In this document: one piece after another, positions 49,383 to 62,693 of the stretch
How positions within the stretch are numbered: position 1 is the stretch's first letter
Layout of the letters: the number at the start of each line of letters is the position of its first letter
Assembly: GCA_034008185.1 (NCBI GenBank)
Contig: CM067109.1
Span: 39,588,885-39,652,884 of the forward strand
Direction: 5' to 3'
DNA from: Gorsachius magnificus
Taxonomy: Eukaryota > Chordata > Aves > Pelecaniformes > Ardeidae
Length of the DNA: 64,000 nt
The notes under the pieces: generated by a model
Seen by the model: the letters and a program-made list of their open reading frames with translations, nothing else
The model's database searches: none
Told to the model about the DNA's origin: nothing
Translations under genes and position numbers: made by a program

Positions 49383-49430
49383 ATGTATATATATATTTAT
49401 ATATATTTTTATATATATATATATAAAATT
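49383..49430. repeat. (AT)n microsatellite
   Basis: CATGTATATATATATTTATA and then TATATTTTTATATATATATATATA. It is self-complementary and can form a cruciform or hairpin. Confidence 0.85.
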
Positions 49431-51060
49431 AAACATGTTAATCCTGTAACCACACATGAACTCTTAGGCCACTGCAAATGCAGAATATTTGTATGAGTTC
49501 AACCCTAAAAGAAATACAGCAAGTCATTTCTCATTAGCTAACCTCTTCAGAGAGCTAAATATATTTGTGCACAATTTTGTTGAATCTACAGATGCATAGC
49601 TGCTTATTATTATAGGAGTCTATTTATATATCTGGACACACAGAAGACATAACTCCATAAAAGCCAGTTTGAGAGTCTCATACAATAAAAAAAGAAAAAG
49701 AGATGACAGCTGAGCTGAATGAAGAGACTTGAAAAGAACATAGTCAAATAGATTTGGAGGACATGACCATCTCTGTATTTTCTCATTGATGGGACATGTC
49801 TTTCTTTTAAAGATGTCCTGTACAAATTCGTATGAGAATAAAATAAACACATAAAAATTCATCACATCCATGCTGAATCTAATGTTTTTATTATTTTATA
49901 GTAGACAATTGCTATGGTCAGTTGGAAAAAGTTGACAGAAGAAATGTTTATGATTTACTATTGGGGAGCACTGTTGTGGTAGGGTGTGTGCCTAGGATTG
50001 CTAACTCAACAGTGCTTCATCAAGATCTACAATGCATTTGAAGGAGAAATGAGACTGGATGATTTTGAACAGAGTGGTGACATCTGCAGGCTTTTTTCAT
50101 GGATAAAACTAAACCAAAACCAGAACAGCACTGCTTTCCCCATGAAGAATGAAGCTTAATAAATGGCTTAGAATTTTCAAGATTATTTTATTGTAGATAA
50201 ATACACAAATCAATAAGATTTTTGTATTGAAGTGAAGCCATGAGAAATTAATAATGAAAATATCTAAAGACAACAAAATTATACAATGTTAGTAATGTCA
50301 CCTCATTAACACCTCACGGTCTTAAGTGCAGTTGATGTTTTGTTGTGCTGTTAAAATAATCCCTCTGCCCAGTGAGATTATAGTTTAATTTAAAACAATG
50401 TACAGTGAATGATCTGGTAAAAAGAAAGAAGTGATACAGAAGGCAGGGAGGTTATAAGTAGCAGTACAAAAGTTGGAGAGTCGCAAGCTGTCAGTGTTTC
50501 CCCGGCCCTCTCATTTACTGTGGTTCTGAGCAGGAGACACCCTTATCATGTTCCAAATTATAAGATTGCTTTCTGCAGGGTCATAACTCTCTCTCCTTGA
50601 TCTTCTTTATTGGAAAATTATAGCAAATCTATTGACATGAGATGCAGTGCAAGACTGTTCATCAGTTTTCTTTCTGTAGAGATTTAGCAGACCAGACAGA
50701 CAACCATTCCTCTTTTCTGTCAGCAGATGTAGAGGTCTCTGTGCCTGCTGTTCCGAGTCAACAAGACCACTCCAGTCCTCAGTGGCTTACTGTCTCTGCT
50801 TCAATAAGTCAATCAAGAGCCTAACCACAGAGTTCCTCTTCTGCATGTGCATGTGTAATGTTAACGATGCTGTAGGTTTTGAATGCATTATGGTTTTGTT
50901 CAGAATTTTTTCCAAAGTGCTATGAGCAGTGTGTGTCTGAACATTGCTGAGAACATTTAGGTCCTATTCTAGTCTCTCCAGTAAAGCAAGTAGTACATAA
51001 CACTGATTATCACAAACAGATTAGAAAGAGTTTGGTCTCAATTCTTGCTTGTGTTATTGG

Positions 51061-51185
51061 ATGGGGGTTGGATAGGGCTGTGAGCAACCTGATCTAGTTA
51101 GGGGTGTCCCTGCTCACTGCAGGGGGGTTGGACTAGATGACCTCTAGGGGTCCCTTCCAACCCAAAACATTCTATGATTCTATGA
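51061..51185 (+). mobile_element. CR1 3' end fragment
   Basis: GGGGTTGGATAGGGCTGTGA, CAACCTGATCTAGTTAGGGG, GGTTGGACTAGATGACCTCT, CCCTTCCAACCCAAAAC and the tail ATTCTATGATTCTATGA. Very close to the last 125 bases of the CR1 at 36632-40638. Confidence 0.92.
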
Positions 51186-52404
51186 GGTCAGCATGACAGC
51201 CTTCTTTTGCCCTTTCAGTGTTCTGATAGGTAACTCAGATGTCATGCTCACAACCTTGACAGTTCTCCAGAAGCAAGCTAGGGTTCTCTGCTAGTGCTGT
51301 GAGTAACATCAGGGTATACATCAGAGTATGAGCCATTATTTTTCTTAAAGAGTGCGGACACGTATTTGAGTATCTCTTTAAAAGAAAATAGGGGGTAACC
51401 AAGCAAGTGCAAAGCAATGAGACTTCTGTCAGCATTAAAAAAAAAAAGAAAAAACAAACCCCAAAAACCCCAACCAGATTGAAAAAGTAATTGTACAGAT
51501 TTCTTTCTGCAATAAGAAATTTGTGCCTGTCTGATCTAAAGGAGTTGTTGGAAAGCATCTGCCATACCTTTCATATCCAAACATCACTTGGCTAAGGAAT
51601 CAGGACATTGAGACTGCTGTGTTGAGTGTTTTTAACTCGGGGATTCTGCTGTGGTAGGAAATTGAGAGCTAAACCACAAAAGGAGTCAGCAAATACTGTG
51701 GCAAAGACATGCCTAAAATGAGATTCTAAGGGTATATTGCAATGCTTTGCAGTGCGGAGATCCCAAGAACAGCAGATACCAAACTTGGTAAGCCATTACA
51801 AGCTCAATACCACCCTCTCTAATAAACTGGCTAGCAATGTATTGATGCTGCCCTGGACTCTGACATTATCTAGCGCAGGTGTCCTTTGAATTGTACTTCT
51901 TTGTGTCTTCTTTTCTAGGTCTAGAATGTGCAAAGTTAGCACAATGATCAGTAATGCATAGACAGGTGTGTCTGCAAAAGTTTATTACTGTGGCTCAATG
52001 TATATGTAAGTCCTCTGTTTTCATTTGGTGGTCCCACTCACTGTATGAATGCTGTAAGTCACGCTATGCTGTGCAAACAAATGAACAGAAAACAAATTAA
52101 TTGAGTAGAACTGCAAGGGAAGAGGAAGGAATAGTCTTTTTGTAGTGCTTCTGAACCACAGCTCACTCTTCTCTGTTATCCTTTCACCTGAGTGATAGAT
52201 TTTAGTGGTATGTGTTTTGAGTTCACGGTGCATATAGACTTATCAGTGACTGGCTTTTAAAAATCACTGGCTTAGATCAGCTTTTTCAAGCATTTTCTTC
52301 AGGACTGCTTTGTGTCCAGCTGTTCTTGTGGTTGACCAGAAGAACGTTACCACAGCAGAGAGTTACACTTACAGGTGTCAATGTTTCCTTTTGTGTTTTT
52401 ACAG

Positions 52405-52574
52405 ACATTGGTTGAATATGGAGCAAATGTCACCATGCAAAACCACGTGGGAGAGAAACCCTCACAAAGTGCTGAACGACACGGGCACACTATGTGTTCC
52501 CGCTATTTAGTGGTTGTGGAGACGTGTATGTCGTTGGCTTCTCAGGTGGTCAAGCTAACGAAGCAGCTGAAGGA
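52405..52574 (+). CDS. SNCAIP: Synphilin-1, seventh coding exon (residues 472-527 plus two bases)
   Basis: 170 bases, 56 codons plus two bases. It starts TLVEYGANVTMQNHVGEKPS, finishing one ankyrin repeat and starting a degenerate last one (SQSAERHGHTMCSRYLVV). It then enters the coiled coil, TCMSLASQVVKLTKQLK. The acceptor is TTTTTACAG at 52404 and the donor GA|GTAAGT at 52575. The split codon is completed as Glu by the next exon. In human the coiled-coil region begins at about this place and is implicated in alpha-synuclein binding (family knowledge). Confidence 0.97.
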
Positions 52575-53086
52575 GTAAGTGTTTCATTGTTAGCAGAGGG
52601 ATCATTCTTAATAGCCTACTTTGTCTTCAATTTATTAGCAGTATCTGTTTTCTGCTTCTTATATATGATATTTTCAAGTTGTACTTCTACCTTTTTTTTC
52701 CACTTTTTCTTGCTCTCAAGCATTTTAAGACTTCACGTTTAGCAGCCCAGTTTTTCAGCTTTGTGGCAGTTTGCTGTGAACATAGGTGAAGGGAGCAGGA
52801 GTGGAAAAGGGTATGTATGAAGCTCTCCATTCCCTTTTCCCTTTGCATACCTTGGGATCACATTATTGCTGATTATAATTTCTGTTCACATAGCATGCTT
52901 TTACATACAGTGAGGGGCTCTTCCCAGTTACAGTTCTGGGTGTTGATGTTGGGAAGAATAATGGAAATAGTAGTTGGAGGGGGTTTTTTGGACTTGGAAG
53001 GTCACCAAAACCCACAATGGCTACTCAGGAAATACCTTATGGTCTTTTTTTTCTTCATAGGAGCTGGTTTTAATATTTTAGTATGG

Positions 53087-53682
53087 TGTGCTGGTTTGGG
53101 CTTGAATGGAGTTAATTTTCTTTAACAGTAGCTACTATGGGGCTATGTTTGGGATTTGTGCTGAAAACAATGTTGGTGATGCAGAGATGTTTTTGTTACT
53201 GCTGAGCAGCGCTTACACAGAGCCAAGGCCTTTTCTGCTTCTCACCTCACCCCACCAGCAAGTAGGCTGGGGGTGCACGAGAAGCTGGGAGAGGGCACAG
53301 CAGGGACAGCTGACCCCAACTGGCCAAAGGGATATTCCATACCATATGATGTCATGCTCAGCATAGAAAGCTGGGGGAAGAAGGAGGAAGGGGAGGACGT
53401 TCAGAGTGATGGCGTTTTTCTTCCCAAGTCACCGTTATGTGTGATGGAACCCTGTTTTCCTGGAGATGGCTGAACATCCGCCTGCTGGTGGGAAGCAGTG
53501 AATGAATTCCTTGCTTTGCTTTGCTTGCGTACTTGGCTTTTGCTTTACCTGTTAAACTGTCTTTATCTCAGCCCACGAGTTTTCTCACTTTTACCCTTAC
53601 AACTCTCTCCCCCATCCCACCAAGGGGGAGAGAGTGAGTGGCTGCATGGTGCTTAGTTCCTGGCTGGGGTTAAACCACAACA
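53087..53682 (+). mobile_element. Solo LTR of an avian endogenous retrovirus, ERVL-like (family B, plus strand)
   Basis: About 596 bases from TGTGCTGGTTTGGGCTTGAA to GGGGTTAAACCACAACA, with TG...CA ends. It contains TTACTGCTGAGCAGCGCTTA, ATTCCATACCATATGATGTC, a TATA-like box changed to CATAGAAAGC near 53360, and GAATTCCTTGCTTTGCTTTG. I recognise this as a common avian LTR type often assigned to ERVL; the name is from memory. Flanking bases TATGG and TACAG match at only three of five positions, so a decayed five-base target duplication is possible but not shown. No gag or pol. Confidence 0.75.
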
Positions 53683-53960
53683 TACAGTTTTTCATAAAAG
53701 TTCTATAAAGGGCCTATTATTTTGAAACATGAATTTATGTAATTGCTTGCTTTTATTGTAGGTGCAGTTACTGTGATTTAGCAAGTCAATAGGCTCATAA
53801 GGTGAGAATCTTAGAAACCGTCAGCACTGGCCTAGTGTTCCAACTTAGATACATAATCAAGAGCTTGCCAGGTACCTCAGGCCATGAAAATAGCTTCTGA
53901 CAAACCCATGTTTAGAGGGGACGGTATCATTTTATGCAAGCAGTGTGTGGGTAATTGTAA

Positions 53961-54875
53961 TGTGTATAAAATACAAGACTGTTAGCAGGGGAGCTGCAGG
54001 GGTGGCCTCTGTGAGAACAGGTGAGGGGCTGCCCTTTTCCAGACCACAACTGGTTCCAGCCAGCTCCACAACACACCCGCTGTGGGACACAGCTAGGCCC
54101 ATCAATCACATTGGTGGCACCTCTGTGAAAGCATATTTGAGAAAGGGCAGAAAATGACAGAGAGGAGGAAGGAACAGAAGAATGACAAACAGAGGGAACA
54201 ACAAGGTCAGAGGAGCAAGAGGTGCATCATGGTGGAGCAGGCACACCCCCAAAGGGACTGTGGCCCATGGAGTATCCATGCTGGAACAGGTACACCTCTT
54301 GAAAGGACTGTAGCCCATGGATAAGCCCACACCAGAGCTGGTGCTTCTCTGAATGGACTGCTGTCTGTAAAGGACCTGCACTAGAGCACAGGAAAAAGTA
54401 AAAAAAGGAGCAGAGAGAAACTGCCTCACACAAACCCTGACCTGTGCTGCTCATTGCCTCGCTGAGAAGACTGCGTGGAACTGGCAGCAATGACAGGAGG
54501 GGAAGAGAGGTGCCTGGAGTGGAGCCTGAGAATGGGAGAGAAGAGGGGCTTGGAGTCCAGATGAACCTGGGAGGGAAGTTGAGCCTGGAATAGAGGAGGA
54601 TAGGTGTTTTAAATGTCTGTCCTTTTTTGCTTCCCAATACCTGAATCAATAATGAAATATTTATGCTAGTTGGCAATGAATTAAGTTAAATTCCCCAAGC
54701 TGAGTCTCTTTTGCCCATCACAGTCATTGGTAAGTGATCTCCCTGTCTTCATCTTGACTGACGAGATTTTTGCCTCTATTCTTCCTGTTTTCTGCTTGCA
54801 TCCCACTGGGAGATAGGGGGAGTGGGAGACTGGCTGTGTGTATGCTTGGCTGCCAGCTGGGGCCAACCCATTACA
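53961..54875 (+). mobile_element. Solo LTR of an avian endogenous retrovirus (family A, plus strand, diverged)
   Basis: The reverse complement resembles 14482-15422 and 9774-10602. It starts TGTGTATAAAATACAAG, then GCTGCAGGGGTGGCCTCTGT. The TATA-like stretch is GCATATTTGAGAAAGGGC near 54131-54148. AATAAA is lost (TTGGCAATGAATTAAG near 54671-54686). It ends CAGCTGGGGCCAACCCATTACA. It is the oldest of the three family-A copies. Only 278 bases separate it from the family-B LTR. Confidence 0.72.
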
Positions 54876-57800
54876 GTGATACAATTTTTAGTTTCAAACG
54901 GGATGCCTTGAAAATAAGAACCAAAATTATCTGCATTGTTAATTCATGCTTTTGGTATAATCAGGTATGTATTTTGATCTGTTTTTACAGCAAAATGAGT
55001 GTGTAGTAGCGGTCCTCTTTGTCATTATAGAATACCTTCTTGCATTTGAAATATGCTTATTTTTATGTTTGTACCTCTAAGTTTTATATTATAAAGGCAT
55101 TTTATCTTTGTTTATACTCTCATAAATATAAAAAGTGAACTAAGAATTATTATAATTTTCACAGTTTTTATAAATTTACAGTCTGACACTGCTCACTGGA
55201 CATTTCACAGTACAAAGTGTTTTGTAATTGATTCATTTGCTAAGAAATATTAAAATACATAAATCAGCTGATAGAAAGGACAAATCCAGAACATAGGGTA
55301 TTTTCTGAGTAGCCTGCATTAGCACCTGACTCATCTCAATATATAATGAAATTTATTTTCCCCATAACTCAGCAAAAATAAAAAACCCACACACCGGGAA
55401 GTAGAAATGGCAATGACAGGTTCTCCATGTTTCAGTTCTCTTCAGTGCTCAACCAGTACTCAATATAAGTATAATCTCTCATATGGAAAACAAAGACTTA
55501 TGTCAGTCAGAAGTCTGTTTACCCATGTAGAAACAGTCTAGTTCTGACTTTCCTGACAAAAGCATTAACGCTTCTCCAAGTCTCCCTGCTGTCATCTCAC
55601 AGACTGCATGCTTAGGAAGTCATTTAAATGATTCTTCTCCTGCTCCTGATGGTTTCCTCTGCTGTCTCAGATGGACTTAAATCTGCTTCCCTTCAGCACC
55701 CTGTTTTTTCAGGCTTCAGATTTAGCTTAAATAAGTGCAGCAACAGCCTTTTCTTCCTCTTCTACAAAGAGATGTGAGTCTCCATGCCACCCTGTTGCAG
55801 TTTACTGAGGCAGTGAAATATTCTATTTTCTGCTTGAAAGAACAGCTTCTGCATGGCTGTTTGGGCTGCAAGCTTCAGGCTGTGAGTGGCTCTGATAGAA
55901 GCAATGGACCATGTTCAGAGGCCCATGCTCAGGAGCCAGAGGGGATGATGGAGGAAGGCTCTGCTGTGGTTTGCAGCCCCATCCTGCATAAAAATCCAAG
56001 GACAGTATGAAATACCTGCCTGGGGCAGCGTCTCAAGGCATCTTACCTCTAGCATAGCAGGAGAATTCATTGGCTACAGCACCTCTGAAAATTCTGAAAG
56101 CATCAGATGGCAATAGATGGAAGTGCAGTTTACAGTCTAAGTCACTTCAGACTGCTGTTACATAGGAATAGCTCCAACTTGGGCAGCTGAGCTGTCTTTC
56201 CTGTGTTTTCTCCACCTACTTCTGCTGGTGTTAGTGGATATTGTTCTAGAGACAGAGGAGTCATGATTGTATCATGACGGATTACTTGAATGGTCAATAT
56301 CAACACAGGAAGCCATATGTGCTTCCCACTCTTCCCTCAGCTGCTGTAAACATGCAGTCTTCTTTTATTCTGAGTGCCTTATTAGGCAGAGATAAGAGCT
56401 TCTCTCTGATAACACTGTACGTCCCCAGCCACAGGAAGACTGGAATGGTTGATATTGTGCAAGAAGATCAGCAGTGCAGAAACTGTCTTAGACCAGCACG
56501 TAGCAAGACCTATCGTCCTAAACCAAAGAGGAAGTACTGTCTTTCATTCTCTTTTTGTGAGCCCTTCCAGTCATCAAGGCAACACAGAGCAGTTCTAGCG
56601 AGAAGTTATCCCAATTCATCACACTCTTTGGAGCCATTCCAGAAAAGAAGGCACAAAACCAAAACAATAAAATCACATTTTGCCAGAGTCTTCATATCTT
56701 TCATCTTTTTGATCCAAAGCAGCTCAGACAACAAATACAGAAGAGTATAGCAAAAACTTTTGAGCTGGGTCTAAGTCTCCATTCAAAGGGAAAAGCCTTT
56801 ATATTTGAAAGAAGGAAATAAGTGGTAACTGCAAATGTTCCATTGAATCTTCACAAAAAGATTAACTGAGAGTTTTCCCAAAAGATGGAAGAACCAAGCA
56901 TTCTTTCCACAGGTAAAAAGGAAAGCGGACCACAAAACCTGCTGTTACTGCCTTCAGAATGAAAACTTTTGTTTGCAACTCTTGTTGATTATAGAAGTTT
57001 GGTCAATCCAACAGGACAAATGCTTAGGGCAGCCACAAAAGTTTCTCACAGAGTTACAGAAAATATTGGCTTTCATTTTACTTCCTGAGGTCTCGATAGG
57101 TCTTGCAATCTCAGTTATTCCTTCATGGATTTCATCTATCTAAAAAAACCTTGGCTGACAACATAGAAAATTCCAACCTGCACAAATACTGGTTTCTAGC
57201 ACTGATGACATTAGCAGTAATGACTTGGATTGTCTGGACTTTCCTGGCCTGAAGACACCAAGTCAGAACTGATGACACAAAATTAATGCTTCCCTAGACT
57301 TCTGTTACAATGCCACTTGATGACAGACCATTCTACCTGCATTCCCAAAGGGCTGTACGGTCCTGGACCTGGATGTGCAAAGCAATTAATGAATGAGACA
57401 CTTGTTGGTCTTTTTGGTACACTATCAAGCCAAAATCTCTGGCAAGGCAAAGGTCAAAGCAAACAATGAGTTAAAAAATGATGATGAAAAAGTGGTTGAA
57501 TATCCTCTGTTCCCACCTCTTTCCTGTGTTCTGTAAACAAAATGCATTATTTTCCTGAAACATCATAGGAATAGCTTTAAAAATTGCTGAATACAAAATT
57601 ATTGTAGCAGTATGGTAGGGTGTATGCAGGTTGCTGGTTTGGGGCAGGGCGGTGTTGTTGTGTGGTAGTAAGTGCTATATAGACGTAAAGTAAGAAACCC
57701 GGTATAAACTTTACAATGCTCATCTCTTTTTTACTTAGTTAAGCTGTTTCATTTTCTGCTTTGTAGAGTGGCCATTCTTGTTTTATTCAAAACAAAATGG

Positions 57801-60115
57801 AGAAGTAAGGCAACATACTATGAAAGATACTTTAGTAGAACCCAGTGCCTCAGCCTGTTCCCTGTTCAGTTACTGAGCTCCCTGATTTCATTGGGAGGTA
57901 GTGGGGGTCCGCATTTGTCTAAGCAGACACAGAAGGGTCCTTACATGTTACTTACTGGGAACATTGTCTAAGCTAAGACCCTCAGAATTTGGGCATTAAA
58001 TATCATAAAGTAGACCCTCCTACACCTGAAGCTGCAGTAATATTGTGTCCTGTATCAGTCTAGTTTTAATATTTAGGAATATTGCTGTTCCAAGAAGTTG
58101 AGATCCCTTGTTTTCAATGCTATCTCAGATATATATGTGTATGTTATATATCTTTAGGGATAGAGCTGGCAAGATGTGTGGGTTTCTGTAAGCTATTTAC
58201 TAACTAGTTAAAGTGTGAAAACAGAGGAAACTTTAATTCTTTTAGCACAATAAAATTAAGTGGAATGAGAACATCAACTCAGCAGAAGAGGTGTCAGAGA
58301 TTTCCATTAAAGCTAAAAGCATAAGAAGCTGTTAGCTACCTTATTTAGATATTTAAAAATACAAGTTGAAGGAAGCATAAAAGGCAAATAAAACAGATAA
58401 ATTGCAACACAATCTAATCGCAAATGAAAATTTCCCTGGCTCTTAAAAAAGAGTATCTGGGGAGCTGCAATGTAAGCCAATGTTGACAGATGGTAGGAGA
58501 ATTTTAAAATAGTCTAAGGAAGTGTGTAGGCAAGAGGAAGGAAGATGGAAAATTAAAGGAAGAAAGGATCTACATAAAGCATGATTGTATTGTAAAATGT
58601 GATGGCAAGGCAGTTTGTCAAGATCCCACCTTTATTTCTGTAGCACTTTTCAGATCCACTCTGATATGTTAAAAGTAAGATGTTTGGTTTCTGCTAGCCC
58701 TGCAAGTACAACCCCTAGTCTAAAAAGTCATCTGGATTCTTTCTGGCTTTGACATTGCCAGTTATAAAGACCGCATTTGGAACTCAGCTAACTCTTCCGC
58801 TGATGGCATGCGAGCTAGGAAAGAATCCAGCTCACTGGCAGGGAACTGTATTAGTTCTGCAGATCCAATAAGAATAAAAGTACTAAAAACATTACTTCTA
58901 CAGCAACAGCAGCAGAGCCTGGGAGAAGCAGATAAAAAGTCATTTTCACATGGTCATTTGATCAAGACCAGGGAATAAAACCAAATGTACCAGCTGTATT
59001 CCAGGTGAAAAATAGCATGTGTAGAATAACAAAAAGCTGTAAGTCTCTTGTTTTCTGGTAGTTTCCCAGTAATTCTATCTGTGGAGTGTTTAGAGGAACT
59101 GGAACTTACAGGTCACTAAATGAGATTGAGCGTGATCTGTGACAGTCAACAAGCTAAAGGGTTGTTTTGATGCTAGAATGGATCGGAGCAGGGAGAGGGA
59201 GAAGAGCTTTTTGTGGCAAATTGATCTGTTCTTCATTTTCATAGAACTACTTGAAGGTTTGCAGGTTATCTTGTTCAACTGAGTACTTTCTATGGAAATA
59301 AGTATGTAGCAGGATAACAGATTGTGATTACAGTTCTATGGTAAATGGAGTTTCTAGTATGAATATCACTTTCATATACTAACAATTTATATCTGCTATT
59401 ACGATTTTTTTAAACATAGAACACAACACCACATTGAGAGTGATAGGCTGCAGTAGGTCCAGCACTATTGACCTTTGGTAAGGTTGGGGAGCAAGAAGAT
59501 GTGTTTTCTCCTTCTCCCCTGAATACACAGAGGTCATACTTAAGATCCATCATGCAGCTGAAGAAGATGGACCAGCCCTTCCCAGTGGGCAAAAACTCCT
59601 CTCTGACTTCATTTGCAGACAGAAAAGGAGAGAGCAGTTGTCTGAGGTGTCGTTCAGCTGAGTAAAAGCCATCCACCAAATGTATGAAATGACTTCCTAA
59701 TCTGTACCTTTCCTCTTCCTTTACACAAACAAGTAAGAACTGAATGTCCCTAAATTTGCTCCACAATATCTTTGTTTCTGGACTATTATTTTCCATGAGT
59801 CAGTTCCAATGAACTGCTGCTTATGATCCCACATTTGTCCTTATATGAATTATAATAAATAATCTCTGACAAGTAAGCGTCTCTCAGTTGGTCTTGTACA
59901 GTGATCACAAAATATTCACAGGGATTCAGAGACAAGTACAAACCTTCTGTTTATGCTATTATTTATAATTTCTCTTTTTATTTACTATGTAAGGTATAGG
60001 TGAAGAGGACTTCTTTTTTGAATACAAAGTTGAACAGGTAGTATCAGTCATTCTGTAGCTTACTAATGCTGACAGTTTTACAATTCAAGGTAAACAGTCT
60101 TACATTTTCTTGCAG
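54876..60115. other. SNCAIP intron 7 (by coding exon), 3' part
   Basis: About 5.2 kb without a named repeat. A 158-codon open frame at 56274-56750 shows no domain, and its neighbourhood has no exon signals I trust. The 52575-53086 end of the intron is unique sequence. The acceptor TTTTCTTGCAG closes the intron. Confidence 0.55.
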
Positions 60116-60208
60116 GCAGACAATGGAACGTGTGACATTACAGAACCAACTCCAGCAGCTTTTAGAAGCCCAGCGGTCAGAGGGCAAGTCACTGCCCACG
60201 TCCCCAAG
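60116..60208 (+). CDS. SNCAIP: Synphilin-1, eighth coding exon (residues 528-558 plus two bases), coiled coil
   Basis: 93 bases. The first base completes Glu-528 and 30 codons follow: QTMERVTLQNQLQQLLEAQR then SEGKSLPTSP. The heptad pattern of Leu/Val in VTLQNQLQQLLEA continues the coiled coil started in the previous exon. The acceptor is TTTCTTGCAG at 60115 and the donor AG|GTAAGG at 60209. Skipping it would keep the frame, because both junctions fall after the second codon base. Mammals have PSSPSSP near the junction where this gene has PTSPSSP. Confidence 0.96.
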
Positions 60209-62693
60209 GTAAGGTGACTGGAATTGTGCTGCAGCCTGGATTTGCACAGTTTCATGGTACATCAGTTATCAGGAGAAGCTGTGACCTGTCTAAATAGTAG
60301 ATGTGTTCTGTAGAGTAAATGTGGTTTTTTACCTCACAGGCTTGAAGCAGAGCTTCTAGAATTTGACAGTGTGTGTGTTTTATAAATATTGGAAATTTTG
60401 AGTATGAAATGAATAGTACCTGTTTCCCAACAGAGTGAAAATCAGATTTACTGTGGAATAGAACATATTTTGTATCAGACGAATAGCAGAGGATCCTAGA
60501 AACCCCTAGGAAAGCTGTAAAGTTTGACCTTATGGTGGTCCGCCATACATTACTGCCAGCAGTAATTCATAAAGCCAGTTACCAACAACACTTGCAGATT
60601 AATAAGACCCTTTACGCTCATTAACTCTTTTGCCTGCAGTAGCTTGAAATTTTATGTATTGTTTACATATCCTATTAGAAGTCTCAGAAAGACACAAACT
60701 GAGTAACATTTAAGAGGAGGAAAGTCAAGGCAGAGGACTGGATCTGGAGTCTGCTAACACATCTCTCTGACTTCTGCCATAGACTTCCATGCCGTGGTGC
60801 ATGGAAGTCAAGCAAGCATATGACTTTCCTCTGATAGCAATCTGAAGAAGTCATTGAAAGGAATTAAATAACTCACTTGCAAATAGGACTCAGTTATCAT
60901 TACCTTCTAATTTACTTTCCTCTCTGGAAGATATATACATTGCTTCTCCTTGTTTCAGAGTCATTAGGGAGCTTCATATATGTTAAAGCATAAAGCATAA
61001 AAGCTTCTGCAGGCATTGATGGTCAGAACTTCGGGTCATCAAGTATGAACTCATAGGATCAGTGGACTGCTTTTTTTCCATTCTCACAGAATCTCAAGTG
61101 CTTTTCTGGACAAGTGCTCCACGTCCCTGAATTTCATGTGTCAGTGTTTCAGACAAGTGCAAATAGTTACAGAAGTAGATAACAAAGACAGTGAGTTTGG
61201 AGAGGCATTTGTGTAAAGGAACTAGAGCTAGGAAAGGGCTGTAAACTCCAAACCCCTGTTGAAGTAGAAAACCACACTGGAAAGAGTTGTTTTGTCCTTT
61301 TTTTTAGAATCATGGTCTTTGTCTTCCCTGTCTGCCAGCTCAACAGGGCCAATGGGACCAAACGCTGTCTTCCAGCTCATTTGGTTTCTGTGCTTTTTGC
61401 TGACTGGTCTTTCCAAGTGGTCTTGCATCTGAGTACTGGTGAGCACCAGGACTGTTTTAATTTCAGTATCAGATAAAATCAGATGAGAGCAGATCTCTCA
61501 TCATTCATTATTCCTGTAATAGAGTCGGTTGCGGCATCTTTTTAGTTAAGTGAGCAAGTCTGAAAATGATACTCTGTTATTTAAAATTTTATTTTGTTGT
61601 TGGCTACTACTTTTCCTTCCAGCTAGAACTCACTTGTGGATGTTATCATCATCCAAGGACACAGCAGCAGATCTGAGAGAACTTATCCCTTTTACTAGGA
61701 AAGTCTATTGTAGATTACATGCATATTCTTCAGTGTCTGTTTCAGTTTGCTGCAGGAGAAAAAGCACAAAAAGAATTGAAGATGAGGTGGCTAGTACAGG
61801 CATGTGAATTTTGTACACTGTGAGAACTATGGACTCAGTAGAAGTTGCTTGTGAAAAAAGAAATGAAATCTATGAATTCACTGCCTCACACTAACCCTAA
61901 CTTTGTCACCTTACCCTTGCTTAGAGGAAAAGTGGTTTAAAATAAGAATGTGGTGTATTATGAGCTCTGGCATATGTCACGGGGAAAGAAATGGTCTCTG
62001 TAATTTACGTTCTTTGCAAATCAGACTTACTTGAGATTTCTGTTTCCTCACTATATAACATTTGGAGTTCTAAATTTAATTTATTATTCTAATAGTATTG
62101 GAATAAATTCATGTCACCTTTCTCATGCTTTTCAGTATTTCATATCTGAAAAGGTTTTGAGTGCAAATGGCCCTGAGTTTTTATGAGGTCTTATATGGCT
62201 ATTATTAATACCAGATGAAGTTTAGATTTATGAAATCATTGCTATGCAGAGAGCTGGTACTTTCGCAGTATTTAGAATAAGCTACTTTTGTATTATGATG
62301 TGACTTGGATAGTCGACATTTGGCCTTGCAAGGTTTTTTCACCTTTTAAAACATGTCAGCTCCCACAAATAGGAAGCAGTAGTTTCCCTAAAGTTTTTCT
62401 CAGAAAGTCATTGTTGGCATTGAAATAACTGTTCTAAGTTTTTATTTTAAGGAGTTTTCTTTGTAAAAGAAAGTGAAGAGACTCAAATCCTAATTAGGAG
62501 TGGAAGCAGGGTTACATGCTTCTCTGTGTAATCTTCTCTGTGGCATCATAGTAATGAATTCCATGTGAGTAGCAATGAAGAGGGTAACTAACAATAATAA
62601 GCTGAGACAGACACGTACACTGGAAATGGCAGTTTCACAGTTTATATGTGCATTAATTTGGCTGTGGTATTTCCTCCTCTTTTTTTCTTTAAG
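60209..62693. other. SNCAIP intron 8 (by coding exon)
   Basis: About 2.5 kb of unique sequence. In human an extra exon (9A) used by the synphilin-1A isoform lies in the corresponding intron (literature as I recall it), but I could not identify it here. A strong-looking acceptor (TTTTCCTTCCAG) ends at 61622. Joined to the previous exon it would give a stop after one codon. Confidence 0.55.

Larger units (their letters stand above)
48322..52404. other. SNCAIP intron 6 (by coding exon)
   Basis: About 4.1 kb, with an AT microsatellite at 49383-49430 and a CR1 3' tail at 51061-51185. Otherwise it is unique A/T-rich sequence without recognisable genes. Confidence 0.6.

Noticed and set aside
53082..53687. 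Five-base target duplication around the ERVL-like LTR
   Set aside because: The flanks TATGG and TACAG agree at only three positions, which is close to chance; noted only as possible decay.
56274..56750. 158-codon open frame in intron 7
   Set aside because: No recognisable domain, no signal or membrane pattern typical of a gene, no convincing splice or promoter signals. A frame of this length is expected by chance in 64 kb. Conservation or RNA data could reopen it.
61623..61807. Possible alternative exon in intron 8 (human exon 9A region) after the acceptor at 61622
   Set aside because: Joined to the donor at 60209 it gives Ser then an immediate TAG, so the open frame seen there is not reached. 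No other evidence that it is an exon.
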